Shown in pieces: positions 52,194 through 61,843 of a stretch of DNA of 64,000 nt (positions are counted from its first letter, which is position 1; every line of letters starts with the position of its first letter). This DNA comes from Pedobacter sp. Leaf176 (GTDB lineage: Bacteria > Bacteroidota > Bacteroidia > Sphingobacteriales > Sphingobacteriaceae): the NCBI RefSeq assembly GCF_001424305.1, contig NZ_LMPD01000008.1, forward strand, positions 124,001-188,000, written 5' to 3'. The notes under the pieces were generated by a model. The model made no database searches and was not told where the DNA came from. It saw only the letters and a program-made list of their open reading frames with translations. The position numbers and the translations under genes were made by a program.

Positions 52194-52748
52194 TTAAAGC
52201 AGTTCTATTTGCCTTCGTGTCTGTTCGGCCAGTTCTTCTTTTTCCCTTGCTGAAGTCATCATCCCCATACTTTCCCTTTCCCTGATGTAGCTATTTAGTA
52301 TCAGCATAACACTCTTTTTCAGCCTTTCTTTACTCCCCATCTTCAGCTCAATATTATAAGCCACCTCTTTCAAAGCGGACAAACTCTTCGCCTGTGCCGA
52401 CTGGTTTTCAAGCAGCTCCTCATTACGCTTTAATACCTCAACATTGAAGCGGTCAATTATCATCTTCATCGCTTCAATCATCCTCGCCGAATCCCGTTTG
52501 ATGGGAATAAGGAGCTCCTTCTCCTGAACCTTAATAAAGCCGATGTACTCCTTCTGACCTTTTAGGATGGTATTTTTCAGCAATTCATCATTAAGGTCAG
52601 TCGGGTCTTTTTTGCTCCGGTAGAAATAGTCGAGCATCTGCGAGAAAAGCAGCCGCTTGGACCTGCCCAGTTTTAAAGCAATCTTTTCAAATTTCACATC
52701 ATCCTGAATAGAATATTTTACCGTTCTCAATATCTCCTTCATAAACAA
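52194..52748 (-). CDS. BfmA/BtgA family mobilisation protein
   Basis: A 184-residue small, basic protein of the BfmA/BtgA type, accessory to the relaxase. The N-terminal part (YSIQDDVKFEKIALKLGRSKRLLFSQMLDYFYRS) looks like a ribbon-helix-helix DNA-binding unit that would contact the origin of transfer; the C-terminal part is a long helical region. It is followed 1 bp later by the relaxase gene and preceded by the candidate oriT. Confidence 0.82.
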   Translation of the reverse strand: MFMKEILRTVKYSIQDDVKFEKIALKLGRSKRLLFSQMLDYFYRSKKDPTDLNDELLKNTILKGQKEYIGFIKVQEKELLIPIKRDSARMIEAMKMIIDRFNVEVLKRNEELLENQSAQAKSLSALKEVAYNIELKMGSKERLKKSVMLILNSYIRERESMGMMTSAREKEELAEQTRRQIELL

Positions 52749-53158
52749 ATCAATTCTTAGCTAAACATTACACCCTTATGGGAATTCCAATTTCCCCATT
52801 CATCATACTTAAAAACAGACGAGAACCCCTGGAGGGTTCTCGAAACCCCCATTGCGAAGCATGGGGCAAGCAAAGTAGGGCGTAGCCCAACTTCCGCTTG
52901 CTCCTTTTTCTGAAAATGAAAAAGGACATTTATGCAAAATGCCAAACCCCTCAACCGTTAACCCTAAGTCCCACCAGGGTAATGCGGCTGGCCTGGCCGG
53001 GATGATAGGGTGGTTCACACTCAGTGAGTTCCTGTTTTTTATAATCACACATGCATTCATGATAGGTAGCGAAGGATCGGAAAACCGCATACTTCATCAT
53101 TTCCCTGCATCAAACAGTTGAGCCGTGAACCGTAAAGGCATTCATTTTTTTATTAAAC
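52749..53158. other. Candidate oriT region
   Basis: The first 410 bp upstream of the mobilisation operon hold two adjacent perfect inverted repeats, GAGAACCC/GGGTTCTC (52821-52828, 52834-52841) and CCCCAT/ATGGGG (52847-52852, 52861-52866), the usual place for an origin of transfer in such elements. No gene is convincing here. The exact nick site cannot be seen. Confidence 0.5.
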
Positions 53159-53573
53159 CTAAATTGCCATAAAGCCTAAATTTTTTATATAATTTTTATT
53201 GCCTAAATCTTGTCTCGATTCACCGCGATACAAAGTTTTAGAATTGGAAAAGATGAATAAGGGTATTGTCTTAGGGATACCTAGTGATTTAAGTAATTTA
53301 TATTGATTCGAAACCAGGTTTATTATTCGCGAGGAATCAAGCGTTATAAGTATTGCAAAGTATGAAGCCACAGTGGAGGGAATTTGCACCTTCCAATTGT
53401 TATTCGGATTATATAGGATGAAATTAATTTCGTTCGTTGAATACCAGGAATTTGTATTTGCGCTAATTCAACTGAATCAAAAGTTGATACCGGTAACGAT
53501 TGGAATATTGTCAGAATGTGCAGCGTTTACCAGAAACCATCTAGTTGCCCCGTAGAATATTGCAATTAAAGGA
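53159..53573. other. Region with only fragmentary frames
   Basis: A minus-strand frame (53159-53389) and a plus-strand frame (53373-53555) overlap; neither resembles a known family. The plus frame is in the same reading frame as the gene at 53574 but is separated by an in-frame TAG, so it may be the broken 5' part of that gene. Confidence 0.4.
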
Positions 53574-53840
53574 TTGAGCGCAGGTAACCTAACCCTAGAA
53601 CATGCAATGGTTACTGCAGCAGGGTTTATTATGTCCATTTATTCAAAAGCACATTCGTATATCTTGGAAAAAGAGAAATTGAAGGAACAAATTGTCGTTA
53701 ATGTTTTGGATGCCTTATGTATGCGCTACGAGCGAGCGATAGTTAATGAAAAGCTTACCGAAAATTTATCTAAAATGCTGTTGATAGTAAAGAACCGTAG
53801 CAAAGTTTTACAGTTGATTACCGAATACTTTGAATCATAA
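53574..53840 (+). CDS. Hypothetical protein, possibly 3' remnant
   Basis: An 88-residue frame starting at TTG (MSAGNLTLEHAMVTAAGF). It appears helical (KLKEQIVVNVLDALCMRYERAIVNEKLTENLSKM) and may be a C-terminal fragment, because the same frame is open upstream to 53373 apart from one TAG at 53553-53555. I recognise no family. The following 53841-54207 contains nothing I can identify. Confidence 0.35.
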   Translation: MSAGNLTLEHAMVTAAGFIMSIYSKAHSYILEKEKLKEQIVVNVLDALCMRYERAIVNEKLTENLSKMLLIVKNRSKVLQLITEYFES

Positions 53841-54207
53841 CAATAATAATTGAGTTAACCTTTTTAGTCATAAAATTCCAGATATATTCATACCAAAAAT
53901 GAAGTTATTTTGAAGTTGCCTCCATAGTAAAACATCCATCTTATAAATGGCTGAATTATAATTACTTAATGACTTATTTTCGTAAGCCACTGTAAATCAA
54001 TGCTCTTTCATTGTGATTTATCAGAGATATCAACGGTATCCTTTGAAATTCCCCCTAACACCTCCAAAAACCTCATTAAGTGTTCTAAGTATTCACCATC
54101 CCCGCTAAAGTATTCTAGTTCGTTTTTTCATAATTAATTTAAATTTTAGAAAAATTCCAAGGCTCGTGAGGATATTGTATATATTGTCAAGGAAAACAAA
54201 ATTCTAA

Positions 54208-55245
54208 ATGACGCAACCACATAAAAGCTTTGAACAGATTCTCGCAGAAGTTCAAAAAACACATAAGCCAATTAGAACTTATCCATCTGTCGCCACACAG
54301 TATTTAGGTGTTGCACGACGTGGATGGCGTGTAGTACAAGAAATCAATAAGTTACTTGAACGTTATGAAGTGATATGTGAGCCTGATTTTGCAAGTGCAT
54401 GGTTTTATGGCGAAATTGAAATAAAGCCTAAGCAAAAAATCAGCGCAGGAAAAACCGACGAAAGCTATGATGTAGCAGACCCAACACCAAGATTGGGAAA
54501 TCTTGATGCAGCAAACCTTTTTAAGCTGCAAGAAGCTGGAAAGGGAAATGGGCTAATATCGGTTACACGCGACAGTACAATCCAGGAAGCGACAACTTTA
54601 ATGATACTTCATAAATTTTCCCAATTACCAATAATGAACGGTCCTAGAGATGTAGAGGGCGTTATCAGTTGGAGGTCGATTGGTAAGGCATTATCATTGG
54701 GAAAGCAATGTGTGACGGTTAGTGATTGTAAAGATTCGATTACCGTATTGGATTATGAAGAACCGCTTTTTAACGCTGTAAAATTTATACTTGATGAGGA
54801 AGTCGTTTTGGTAAAGCAAAAAGACAGAACAATATGTGGAATAGTTACCGCTACTGATATTGGAGAAAAATTTATATCAATGGCCGAGCCATTCCTTTTT
54901 ATTGAACAAATAGAAAATCATATCAGAAGACTGCTTGATCGCAAATTTACACCTGAGGATATTAATATCTTTACAACTGGGCATCAGGAAAAACCTAAGG
55001 AGATAAAAAGTCTTTCAGATTTAACCTTCGGACAATATGTAAGGTTGATTGAAGACCCAAAGAAGTTCGAGAAACTCAAACTAAATGTTGACAGGGGGCT
55101 GTTGGCTAAACAATTAGAGCAGGTTCGAAAAATCAGGAATGATGTCATGCACTTCAATCCCGATGCAATCAGCCCCCAAAGTCTCGAGTTGTTGAGGCAA
55201 ACCGTACACTTTTTTCATACGCTAACCTCGACACTTAAGGAATAG
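54208..55245 (+). CDS. CBS-pair protein with C-terminal HEPN-like domain
   Basis: A 345-residue soluble protein. Two CBS motifs are visible: TRDSTIQEATTLMILHKFSQLPI with VEGVISWRSIG (~118-165), and DYEEPLFNAVKFILDEEVV with CGIVTATDIGEKF (~185-225). The C-terminal ~100 residues are helical and contain RNDVMH at 310-315, an R-x4-H motif typical of HEPN ribonucleases. CBS pairs bind adenine nucleotides, so a nucleotide-gated RNase is plausible. This domain order is seen in some defence-related proteins. It is monocistronic in the window. Confidence 0.72.
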   Translation: MTQPHKSFEQILAEVQKTHKPIRTYPSVATQYLGVARRGWRVVQEINKLLERYEVICEPDFASAWFYGEIEIKPKQKISAGKTDESYDVADPTPRLGNLDAANLFKLQEAGKGNGLISVTRDSTIQEATTLMILHKFSQLPIMNGPRDVEGVISWRSIGKALSLGKQCVTVSDCKDSITVLDYEEPLFNAVKFILDEEVVLVKQKDRTICGIVTATDIGEKFISMAEPFLFIEQIENHIRRLLDRKFTPEDINIFTTGHQEKPKEIKSLSDLTFGQYVRLIEDPKKFEKLKLNVDRGLLAKQLEQVRKIRNDVMHFNPDAISPQSLELLRQTVHFFHTLTSTLKE

Positions 55246-55771
55246 TATACTTCAAAACTCAAAAAGTATCCTATGCTTTTTAATGGACAAATCGGATTGC
55301 TTAATCTAAAAAATGACTTTTTCAGGTCGTTTTTAATACTTTTTTATAATCATACTTATGACCCTTTTCTGCCTCTTGCAGGGCAATGGGGTCATTCTTG
55401 AGCTGAACCTTTAGCTAAATATCTACCGGGGTATGAAACGTGAACTTTATTGCCAGTTCTGTATTGAAAGCTCGCTGACCTTTGAGGTATTTATTCAAGA
55501 TTAAAATTCAGCCATTGGATGTCTGAAAGTAAGTAAAATCTATAAATTAATCTTGGGGTTTTATAGTGTATAGTTCAAAATTGTCCACAATCAAGGTTTA
55601 TTATTTTTTTGCTAAAAATTATAGCAAAAAATCCCTAGCTTTACATTCTCTGCAAATCGAATACTAACTACTCACGCTAAACTTTTAGGTATTTAGGGTG
55701 TTGATAACTTGGGGGCAGGAATTGTGGTTTAATTTGGAAACATTCTATCTTTACTTAAACAACCTTAACTG
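55246..55771. other. Non-coding spacer
   Basis: 526 bp without gene, repeat or clear promoter. It separates the CBS-HEPN gene from the Panacea gene. Confidence 0.5.
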
Positions 55772-56302
55772 ATGAGTAAACTGACTGCCTTTGATTATTT
55801 CGTAAATCAAATTGTTGATTGGTATGTTGAGCAGGGTGGTGATTTGGAAAATAACGACCTTTCCAAGCTAAAGCTCACCAAACTACTGTTTTTCACATGC
55901 GCTGCATCTACAGATCCAGAGAATCCAGCCCTTTTGGAAACTTTCGATAATTTTTATGCATTGCCGTACGGTCATGTAGAAAGCGACATTCAGGATCAAA
56001 TGGAAAACTCACTTTTTTTCAACATTACCAAAACCACGTTATATTCCAAACCTGGCACAGGTGAATATCAGGTGCAGGATGTAACGCAGGATGTACAAGA
56101 TCAAATCAGTGGGGCAGTAGCGATATTGAAATTTGTTAATGCGGATTTAGTCAGAATGGGCGCCTTCGACCTGGTAGATTTGAGCCACCGCTGGCAATCC
56201 TGGAAGAGTGTTTTTTCTCTAGCACAGCAGTACGGAAAATATTCCATGAAAATACCGAGGGAAATGATAATGAACGAGCCTAAAATCTTCTGGTTGAATT
56301 GA
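55772..56302 (+). CDS. Panacea (SocA/DUF4065-like) domain protein
   Basis: A 176-residue cytoplasmic protein with Panacea/DUF4065 signatures, LKLTKLLFFTCAAS (~28-41) and FDNFYALPYGHVESD (~60-74). Panacea domains act as antitoxins or adaptors paired with varied effectors. The gene is 1 bp upstream of a 685-residue membrane protein gene, so co-expression is near certain. It also could be a phage-type GepA-like adaptor, which shares the domain. Confidence 0.8.
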   Translation: MSKLTAFDYFVNQIVDWYVEQGGDLENNDLSKLKLTKLLFFTCAASTDPENPALLETFDNFYALPYGHVESDIQDQMENSLFFNITKTTLYSKPGTGEYQVQDVTQDVQDQISGAVAILKFVNADLVRMGAFDLVDLSHRWQSWKSVFSLAQQYGKYSMKIPREMIMNEPKIFWLN

Positions 56303-56303
56303 C

Positions 56304-58361
56304 ATGCATCATCTGGATAAAGTACTCTCTCAATTGCAGTCTGACTTCCACGCAGGTTGGGCAATACCATTAACGACCGCAATCGCGGTAGATGACATCA
56401 ACAGTGATCAGAATAAGTTAGACGCCCAGCTTGCTATTTTAAATATCTTAAACGCAGCTTCGAACAAGTTTTATAAGGAACTTAATTTCTCGATAATTAC
56501 AGGTGAGTATCTTGGAGATTTGACTGATGCGGATGCGAAAATAGTTGCCATTGATACTTTTATCGTCTCACTGGTCGGATTTGATGTTCCAGGCTTTCCA
56601 AATATGCTTGTTCTTTACCAACAGACTTTTAGCGAAGGATTTCTTCAACCCATAAGAAACAGCCTTCAGCAATACAAGTCTTTGCTCAAACATGTCGAAA
56701 GACATATCACACACCAGCCGGGATCCAGTATGATCTTTCACGAACTGGATGAAAACAGAACAGTAAGAAGCAGGATGGTCAGCGTGGCCATAACGCTGGC
56801 TGAACTGTTCCAGATCAATGTGACTGTTTCTGAGATTGATCACCGGTTGAGTTACGATAAAACTACCTTCAAAAGTCTGCTTTTAAGCTTGCATCAGCTT
56901 AATAAACCTATATTCGCGGGGCCGGACCTAGAACTAATTAAAGTGAAATGTGAATTCTTGCTTTACAAACTTTCTTTCAGGCTGCACCAGTCAAAAAAGA
57001 AGTTTGATTACGTTATTGATTTCAATTATAAAACAGTTAAGCTGAAGGAGGTTACGCAATTTTCCAAATATAACGAGATCATTAAAGGTCATTATGGAAA
57101 AAATGTGGCGATTCCAGCTTTCAATTCACGATCGACGGCTGCAAAAATTAAGAATGGAAACGCTCCGGGAATACTAAATCTTGACGAATATCATGCGCTG
57201 ACTAAAAGATATAAAGATGTGGAACGGGACATTCCAGCGTTATTAGATCTGAAATCCAAGTACAGTTTGCTTTACGACCAGTTGATGGTTCAGCCGCTGA
57301 GCAGTTTTGACAAACGGGCCTATGATATTGCCTTTTGTTATATAGAAAACAACTTGTTTTCATTGGAACTTAAGCAAAAGCAAATCAACCTAAGCAACTG
57401 GGAGGCGAAATTAAAATCTTACACCAGTCGCGCGAACTCCCTCAATAACAGTAATTTTTTTCCTTACTACAAAATTATCAAAGAATTTTTGGACCCGGAA
57501 ATTGAACGCCAGTTCAAGCAAAACGATGAAAAAAGCTTATTAATAGTTAAAAATTTAAAAGAAAAATATAAGGAAAATCTGGATCTATTGATCTTGAACA
57601 CAGAAATCTGTGAGGAAACCGAATATCTTGCTTTCCAAGCCGATTACCAGACAGCATTAACAGACGTCACAGACAGTTTAGGCAACACCTATAAGTGTTT
57701 CGTTTCGTCAGCTTTTGTGCTACCTTTAGAATACACAGAATACAAGGATGAATTGGAAACCTTTAAGTCCAGGCTTACCAAATACAATGCAATGTATGAC
57801 GTTCAGGAATTACTTCAGAATGACCACAAGGATATCCAGGTTGTCAAAGAAGAGATTGAAAAAACTGACAAACGGCACATAGAGATACTTTCGATATTCG
57901 CAGCGCTGGTCATGTTTGTCTCTGGTGAAATACAGATCTTCTCGAAGCTGGTTGATATGCGTGACGCAGTAACATTCACCCTGTTTTTTGCTTACGGGCT
58001 GGGTCTGTTCGTATTGATGATCTGGTTCATTACCAGGCCAAAAGGACTCAAACGGTCATCATTTTCATCCATGCACTACTTTATCATCTGTATATTTTTT
58101 ATCGGCATGGTATCGGGGATATGGTTCGTCAATAAAAGTGACCCTCCAAAAACTAAGTCACAAGTAAAGATTGATTCACTAAACAATGCGATACAAATCC
58201 TCCGGAAACAAAGAACGATAGATTCTCTTAACGCTCAAAGGGCCAAGCCAGTAAAGACGCAGTCTCAGCCGGCAGGGAAAAAAAATGCAAAGAATAAGCG
58301 TGTCCGAACGAAAGGGAAATCTGGAAATTCTCAAGCAGGGCTGCAGCCAGATAGCATATGA
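56304..58361 (+). CDS. Large membrane-anchored protein, possible partner of the Panacea protein
   Basis: A 685-residue protein with a long soluble helical N-terminal part (~1-525), three hydrophobic segments (~528-548, ~556-578, ~590-612) and a charged Lys/Gln-rich tail of about 60 residues. I recognise no enzyme motif. Membrane topology and the Panacea neighbour fit a toxin or abortive-infection effector neutralised by the upstream protein, but this is inference. The spacing of 1 bp supports a single functional module. The remaining 58362-58782 shows no gene. Confidence 0.6.
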   Translation: MHHLDKVLSQLQSDFHAGWAIPLTTAIAVDDINSDQNKLDAQLAILNILNAASNKFYKELNFSIITGEYLGDLTDADAKIVAIDTFIVSLVGFDVPGFPNMLVLYQQTFSEGFLQPIRNSLQQYKSLLKHVERHITHQPGSSMIFHELDENRTVRSRMVSVAITLAELFQINVTVSEIDHRLSYDKTTFKSLLLSLHQLNKPIFAGPDLELIKVKCEFLLYKLSFRLHQSKKKFDYVIDFNYKTVKLKEVTQFSKYNEIIKGHYGKNVAIPAFNSRSTAAKIKNGNAPGILNLDEYHALTKRYKDVERDIPALLDLKSKYSLLYDQLMVQPLSSFDKRAYDIAFCYIENNLFSLELKQKQINLSNWEAKLKSYTSRANSLNNSNFFPYYKIIKEFLDPEIERQFKQNDEKSLLIVKNLKEKYKENLDLLILNTEICEETEYLAFQADYQTALTDVTDSLGNTYKCFVSSAFVLPLEYTEYKDELETFKSRLTKYNAMYDVQELLQNDHKDIQVVKEEIEKTDKRHIEILSIFAALVMFVSGEIQIFSKLVDMRDAVTFTLFFAYGLGLFVLMIWFITRPKGLKRSSFSSMHYFIICIFFIGMVSGIWFVNKSDPPKTKSQVKIDSLNNAIQILRKQRTIDSLNAQRAKPVKTQSQPAGKKNAKNKRVRTKGKSGNSQAGLQPDSI

Positions 58362-58782
58362 AGAAAATCAGGCAATATGTCTGAATATTATTGTCTACGT
58401 ATTTCGAATTAGTTGAAGTCTATCAAAAAGCATCTTTTGAAACCTCGTTAGGTTGCCTACAGATAGCAAAAAAATGATAAGACTAATAAACGAAGATATG
58501 ATTCTATTTTAATTGGAATTAATGAGTAAATTTAAAACTCCAAATCAACGATTCTACACAAATCAGACAGTAAATATTTCGTGATTTACATATTTCTCAC
58601 CAGAGTCGCGGGAAATAGTGGATAATATTGCATTAAAAACCATTTGTTTGCAAGGAGTTTATAATCAGTCCTTAAAAGATCCTGTTATTATACACTCAGC
58701 CATTACTCAGTCATCCTAAAATAAATGTTGGATTTCTTATGCTATTGAAAATTTATATCTTAGGTTATTAATCAATAATCAA
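58362..58782. other. Non-coding spacer
   Basis: 421 bp, AT-rich, with no gene, no repeat and no obvious terminator after the Panacea module. Confidence 0.5.
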
Positions 58783-59058
58783 ATGGAGACTATATTGCTG
58801 CAATCCATTACGGTGGATGAATTTTTCGAAAAAATGAGGTCGATCATCAAAGAGGAACTCAAAAGTGCGCTACAACAGGATCAATTATTGACAAAAGAAG
58901 GAGCACTGAAAATAACAGGAGCAAGCAATGCCGTTTTTTTAAAGGCAATCAATGACGGGATAGTCAAGCCACAATTGGTCAAGGGCAGAAAAAAGGCAAT
59001 GTATCTGGAGTCGGAAGTGCTTAAGATACAAGTCCGCCGAAGGAGGGCCGAGCATTAA
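58783..59058 (+). CDS. Excisionase/MerR-like HTH protein
   Basis: A 91-residue protein with a winged-helix DNA-binding motif of the HTH_17/excisionase type: LLTKEGALKITGASNAVFLKAINDGIVKPQLVKGRKKAMYLESEV (~38-82). The N-terminal ~35 residues are a helix. Such proteins are common in Bacteroidota elements and may direct excision or transcription. It overlaps the convergent gene by 4 bp at its end. Confidence 0.75.
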   Translation: METILLQSITVDEFFEKMRSIIKEELKSALQQDQLLTKEGALKITGASNAVFLKAINDGIVKPQLVKGRKKAMYLESEVLKIQVRRRRAEH

Positions 59059-59801
59059 AGTTGATATCTTTCTTCGTCCTTTACGGGAATGAAATTTGAT
59101 TTTTTGCTGGTCAATAGTTCAAGTTCCTTGTTGGCGTAATTGAAATTTTCGCACCATTTTTTAGTTCGCGACTTTATTTCGCTTTTCATGTATTTTGAAA
59201 AGTGATATTCAAATTTGACCATGGCATAATTTCCCTTGTATATATCTATGTACTCTTCCAGTTTATATTCAAAAAACTCTTCTTCCAATCGTTTTAGATC
59301 TTCCTTGATGATCTCAGCCGAAGGTCTGGGTGGATTGGAAGTGTTGATGTCAGATAGTTCTTCTTCTAGCAGGTAAGGCCTGTTCTTGTGTTGCTTTTTA
59401 TTTGATAGGGCAGAGGCTATCTTTTTGTTGAAATTTTCCTTATCTACTTTGAGTTCCATGTACCTTTTAAGGTTAATGTTCCTTGCTTTCAGGTCTTTAG
59501 CCAAGGCTTGGATATCGGCCTTGTTATAATAATGTGATTTCCCCTTAATGAAGAAATTGCTGAATCCAAACTCCTCTCGTATGAATTTACTAGCGCCATA
59601 AAAAACATCTTTGAAATGCTTATCCAGCTCATGCTCTGTTAACCATCCATCGCTTTGCTTTTGCAGTTTTTTAAACTCATCCGCAGCCTTGTCCAATACC
59701 GTGGATGATAGCTGTTTGCTTTTAGGAAGGTCCGTTGTGCCCACCAATTTTACTAGCGCCACTCTTAATTCCTTCAGTTCGTCAAGTATTTGTTTCTCCA
59801 T
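59055..59801 (-). CDS. Hypothetical charged, mostly helical protein
   Basis: A 248-residue protein. The start at 59801 (MEKQILDELKELRVAL) was chosen since the longer frame adds a hydrophobic leader fragment. It is rich in Lys and Glu with coiled-coil potential near RLEEEFFEYKLEEYIDIY. No catalytic motif is evident and no family is recognised. It is convergent with the excisionase-like gene and divergent from the AbiEii gene, so it has its own promoter region. Confidence 0.6.
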   Translation of the reverse strand: MEKQILDELKELRVALVKLVGTTDLPKSKQLSSTVLDKAADEFKKLQKQSDGWLTEHELDKHFKDVFYGASKFIREEFGFSNFFIKGKSHYYNKADIQALAKDLKARNINLKRYMELKVDKENFNKKIASALSNKKQHKNRPYLLEEELSDINTSNPPRPSAEIIKEDLKRLEEEFFEYKLEEYIDIYKGNYAMVKFEYHFSKYMKSEIKSRTKKWCENFNYANKELELLTSKKSNFIPVKDEERYQL

Positions 59802-59944
59802 AATTAAAATTAAATATAAAAATAGCATTGCCCTACTCTCGGCTAATTTTTTGAAATATATCTTGAAGAAAGAGTTAATAGATTCTTTGTGCGAACATAA
59901 TCCTATCTTTACAGGTGAAGCCTTAATGACTCTTCCGAATTTAT

Positions 59945-60838
59945 ATGGCGAACAAACTTGATTTAGACCTTATTAACAAAATAAAGAAAATTGTAATCAC
60001 ATCGCTGGTTTCAGATGATGATTTGTATGAATTATTGATCCTCAAGGGAGGAAATGCTATTAGCCTAGGTTATGGTCTAGAAGACCGTGCATCTTACGAT
60101 TTAGATTATTCGTTGGAAGAGGATTTTCCCGATAGGGATCAAGTTGCGTCTAGAATAGAAGAGCTATTAGTTGAAGGTTTTGCCTTAAATGGTTATATAT
60201 GCTTTGATTACGAATTTATAGACAGGCCTAAAACACAGACTCAGAACTTTGGGTTCTGGGGTGGCTATAATATTCTTTTCAAACTTGTGGAAGAGAAGAA
60301 ATTTAAAGAGATTAATGGGGATTTGAGTTTGGCCAGATCAAAGTTTGCATTGCCTTTAAGTCAGGGTGGTTCTCCTAAGTTTAGCATCGATATCAGTAAG
60401 TTTGAATATTTAGGAGGCCATGTTGTAACTAGGGAAATCGACTACATCCAATATCAGTTGTATGCTCCAGAGCTGATTGTCGCCGAAAAAATCAGGGCAC
60501 TTTGTCAGAAATTGCCCGAGTATACCACCGATATTTTACAGCAAAGTAAACCTGAAAAGGATCGTGCTAGGTCGCGTGATTTTTATGATATTTATATACT
60601 TACGCAATACGCTCCGTTTGATGCATCATCATCATCTTTTAAGGAAGTGTTAGGGAATGTTTTTGACGCCAAAAAAGTGCCCCATACTTACCTGAAAAAA
60701 ATAAGGGCGATGAAAGATATCCATAGACTGGATTTTGAGGGACTGATCGATACACTTAAGGACGAAGATGTTAAAAAGAATGGATTTGATTTTTACTTCG
60801 ATTACGTTTTAGACCTGTTCGAAAATGTATTGGATTAG
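59945..60838 (+). CDS. AbiEii/AbiGii-type nucleotidyltransferase toxin
   Basis: A 297-residue nucleotidyltransferase of the AbiEii family (type IV toxin of AbiE). The active-site motif is present: GG at residues 35-36 (LKGGNAISLGYG), followed by SYDLDYSLE with the acidic pair D52/D54. Downstream VAEKIRALCQK and KDRARSRDFYDIYIL are also family signatures. It would transfer nucleotides to a cellular target, likely tRNA or a similar RNA, and arrest growth. It is convergent with the antitoxin-like gene and overlaps it by 4 bp, unlike the usual co-directional order. Confidence 0.85.
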   Translation: MANKLDLDLINKIKKIVITSLVSDDDLYELLILKGGNAISLGYGLEDRASYDLDYSLEEDFPDRDQVASRIEELLVEGFALNGYICFDYEFIDRPKTQTQNFGFWGGYNILFKLVEEKKFKEINGDLSLARSKFALPLSQGGSPKFSIDISKFEYLGGHVVTREIDYIQYQLYAPELIVAEKIRALCQKLPEYTTDILQQSKPEKDRARSRDFYDIYILTQYAPFDASSSSFKEVLGNVFDAKKVPHTYLKKIRAMKDIHRLDFEGLIDTLKDEDVKKNGFDFYFDYVLDLFENVLD

Positions 60839-61734
60839 CGAAGTCCTTTTGGATAATAAATATTCCAGTCTTCTGAAAACTCCATTTCCTGCATATTGTA
60901 TCCAAGGTAAAATTTATATTCTCCGATAAGTTCCCTGAATTTTTCTAATTGTTGCTCTTTAAATGCGCCTGATTTTTCCATATAGAAACCTATTGCTTGG
61001 TGATAAGGATAAATAAAGTCCATTCTTTTGAGATAGCTTAATAGTTTGTTGACAGATATTTTACCGTTTTCCCCTGCATTTTGGTATGCTTTGAGGACTT
61101 CAAATATTCCTCCGGAATAGGAGGGTCTAACTGTCATGTCAATTAGAGTTCTCTCAATATCTGTTACACGCAAGTTTCTAGCTGAACCTATAGATTTTAC
61201 ACCCAAGTTGCCAGTTGACTTGCCTCTAAGTAATACGATTTTAATACCTTCCCAATCTGCTATTGCCTCTGACGTTCGTTGTGGCTTTTTAAAAGCTTTG
61301 TCAATATTTTCTTGGATTAACCCACGTCTAGCTATCTCCGGCACAATTTCGTGCTTAGCTGATTGCTCGGCTGTCACATATATAGTCTTTGGTATTTGTT
61401 CAGTAAGACCATTCATACTTGAGGCTGTAAAATGAGATAGATAGGCTTTATTAAATGATGCAGATGCAATCTCTTCAGGTGTTGCATTTCCATACATGAA
61501 CAGCCTCCTAGATTCAACACTTGCAAAGTTCAGTTCGATTTCTCGAAAATCAGTTTTCTCAATAAGTTGCATTAAGAATTTATCGGTTGTCATCGATTGG
61601 GGTAATCGCCATGACTGCTTTCCATCTTCAAATATCCCCTCAATTTCTGAATAGGTGAATATGTTTTTGTTGCTATCGGTAAATTGCTTAACGATGCTTT
61701 TTAAGGAAGTCGTAAATCGTGAAATACCAGCCAT
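60835..61734 (-). CDS. AbiEi-like antitoxin/transcriptional regulator
   Basis: A 299-residue protein similar to AbiEi antitoxins: the long central part has YVTAEQSAKHEIV and the family-typical SARNLRVTDIERTLIDM. The N-terminal ~90 residues probably contain the DNA-binding helix-turn-helix. It is the regulator of the locus: a 24-bp palindrome lies 13 bp upstream of its ATG, and a -7 element (TAACTTTG) reads into the gene. This fits autorepression. Confidence 0.82.
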   Translation of the reverse strand: MAGISRFTTSLKSIVKQFTDSNKNIFTYSEIEGIFEDGKQSWRLPQSMTTDKFLMQLIEKTDFREIELNFASVESRRLFMYGNATPEEIASASFNKAYLSHFTASSMNGLTEQIPKTIYVTAEQSAKHEIVPEIARRGLIQENIDKAFKKPQRTSEAIADWEGIKIVLLRGKSTGNLGVKSIGSARNLRVTDIERTLIDMTVRPSYSGGIFEVLKAYQNAGENGKISVNKLLSYLKRMDFIYPYHQAIGFYMEKSGAFKEQQLEKFRELIGEYKFYLGYNMQEMEFSEDWNIYYPKGLR

Positions 61735-61746
61735 TTTTTATATTTT

Positions 61747-61770
61747 ACAAAAAGTATATATACTTTTTGT
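61747..61770. promoter_or_regulatory. Palindromic operator P1
   Basis: A perfect 24-bp palindrome with half-site ACAAAAAGTATA. It lies between the -7 element and the abiEi ATG, so a bound protein would block transcription. Confidence 0.8.
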
Positions 61771-61774
61771 ATTT

Positions 61775-61806
61775 CAAAGTTAATGATTTAAAATGACATT
61801 GTCAAG
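61775..61806 (-). promoter_or_regulatory. Minus-strand promoter of abiEi, repeat unit 1
   Basis: Read on the minus strand, TTG (61803-61805) is followed after 20 bp by TAACTTTG (61775-61782), a perfect TAnnTTTG -7 box. The 32-bp unit recurs at 62080-62111 with one difference. Confidence 0.8.
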
Positions 61807-61843
61807 AGGGGATTAAAGATAATAGGTATTTATTTTATTTAAA

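Noticed and set aside
53159..53389. Minus-strand 76-residue gene
   Set aside because: Low-complexity hydrophobic composition, overlap with a plus-strand frame, and no recognisable motif.
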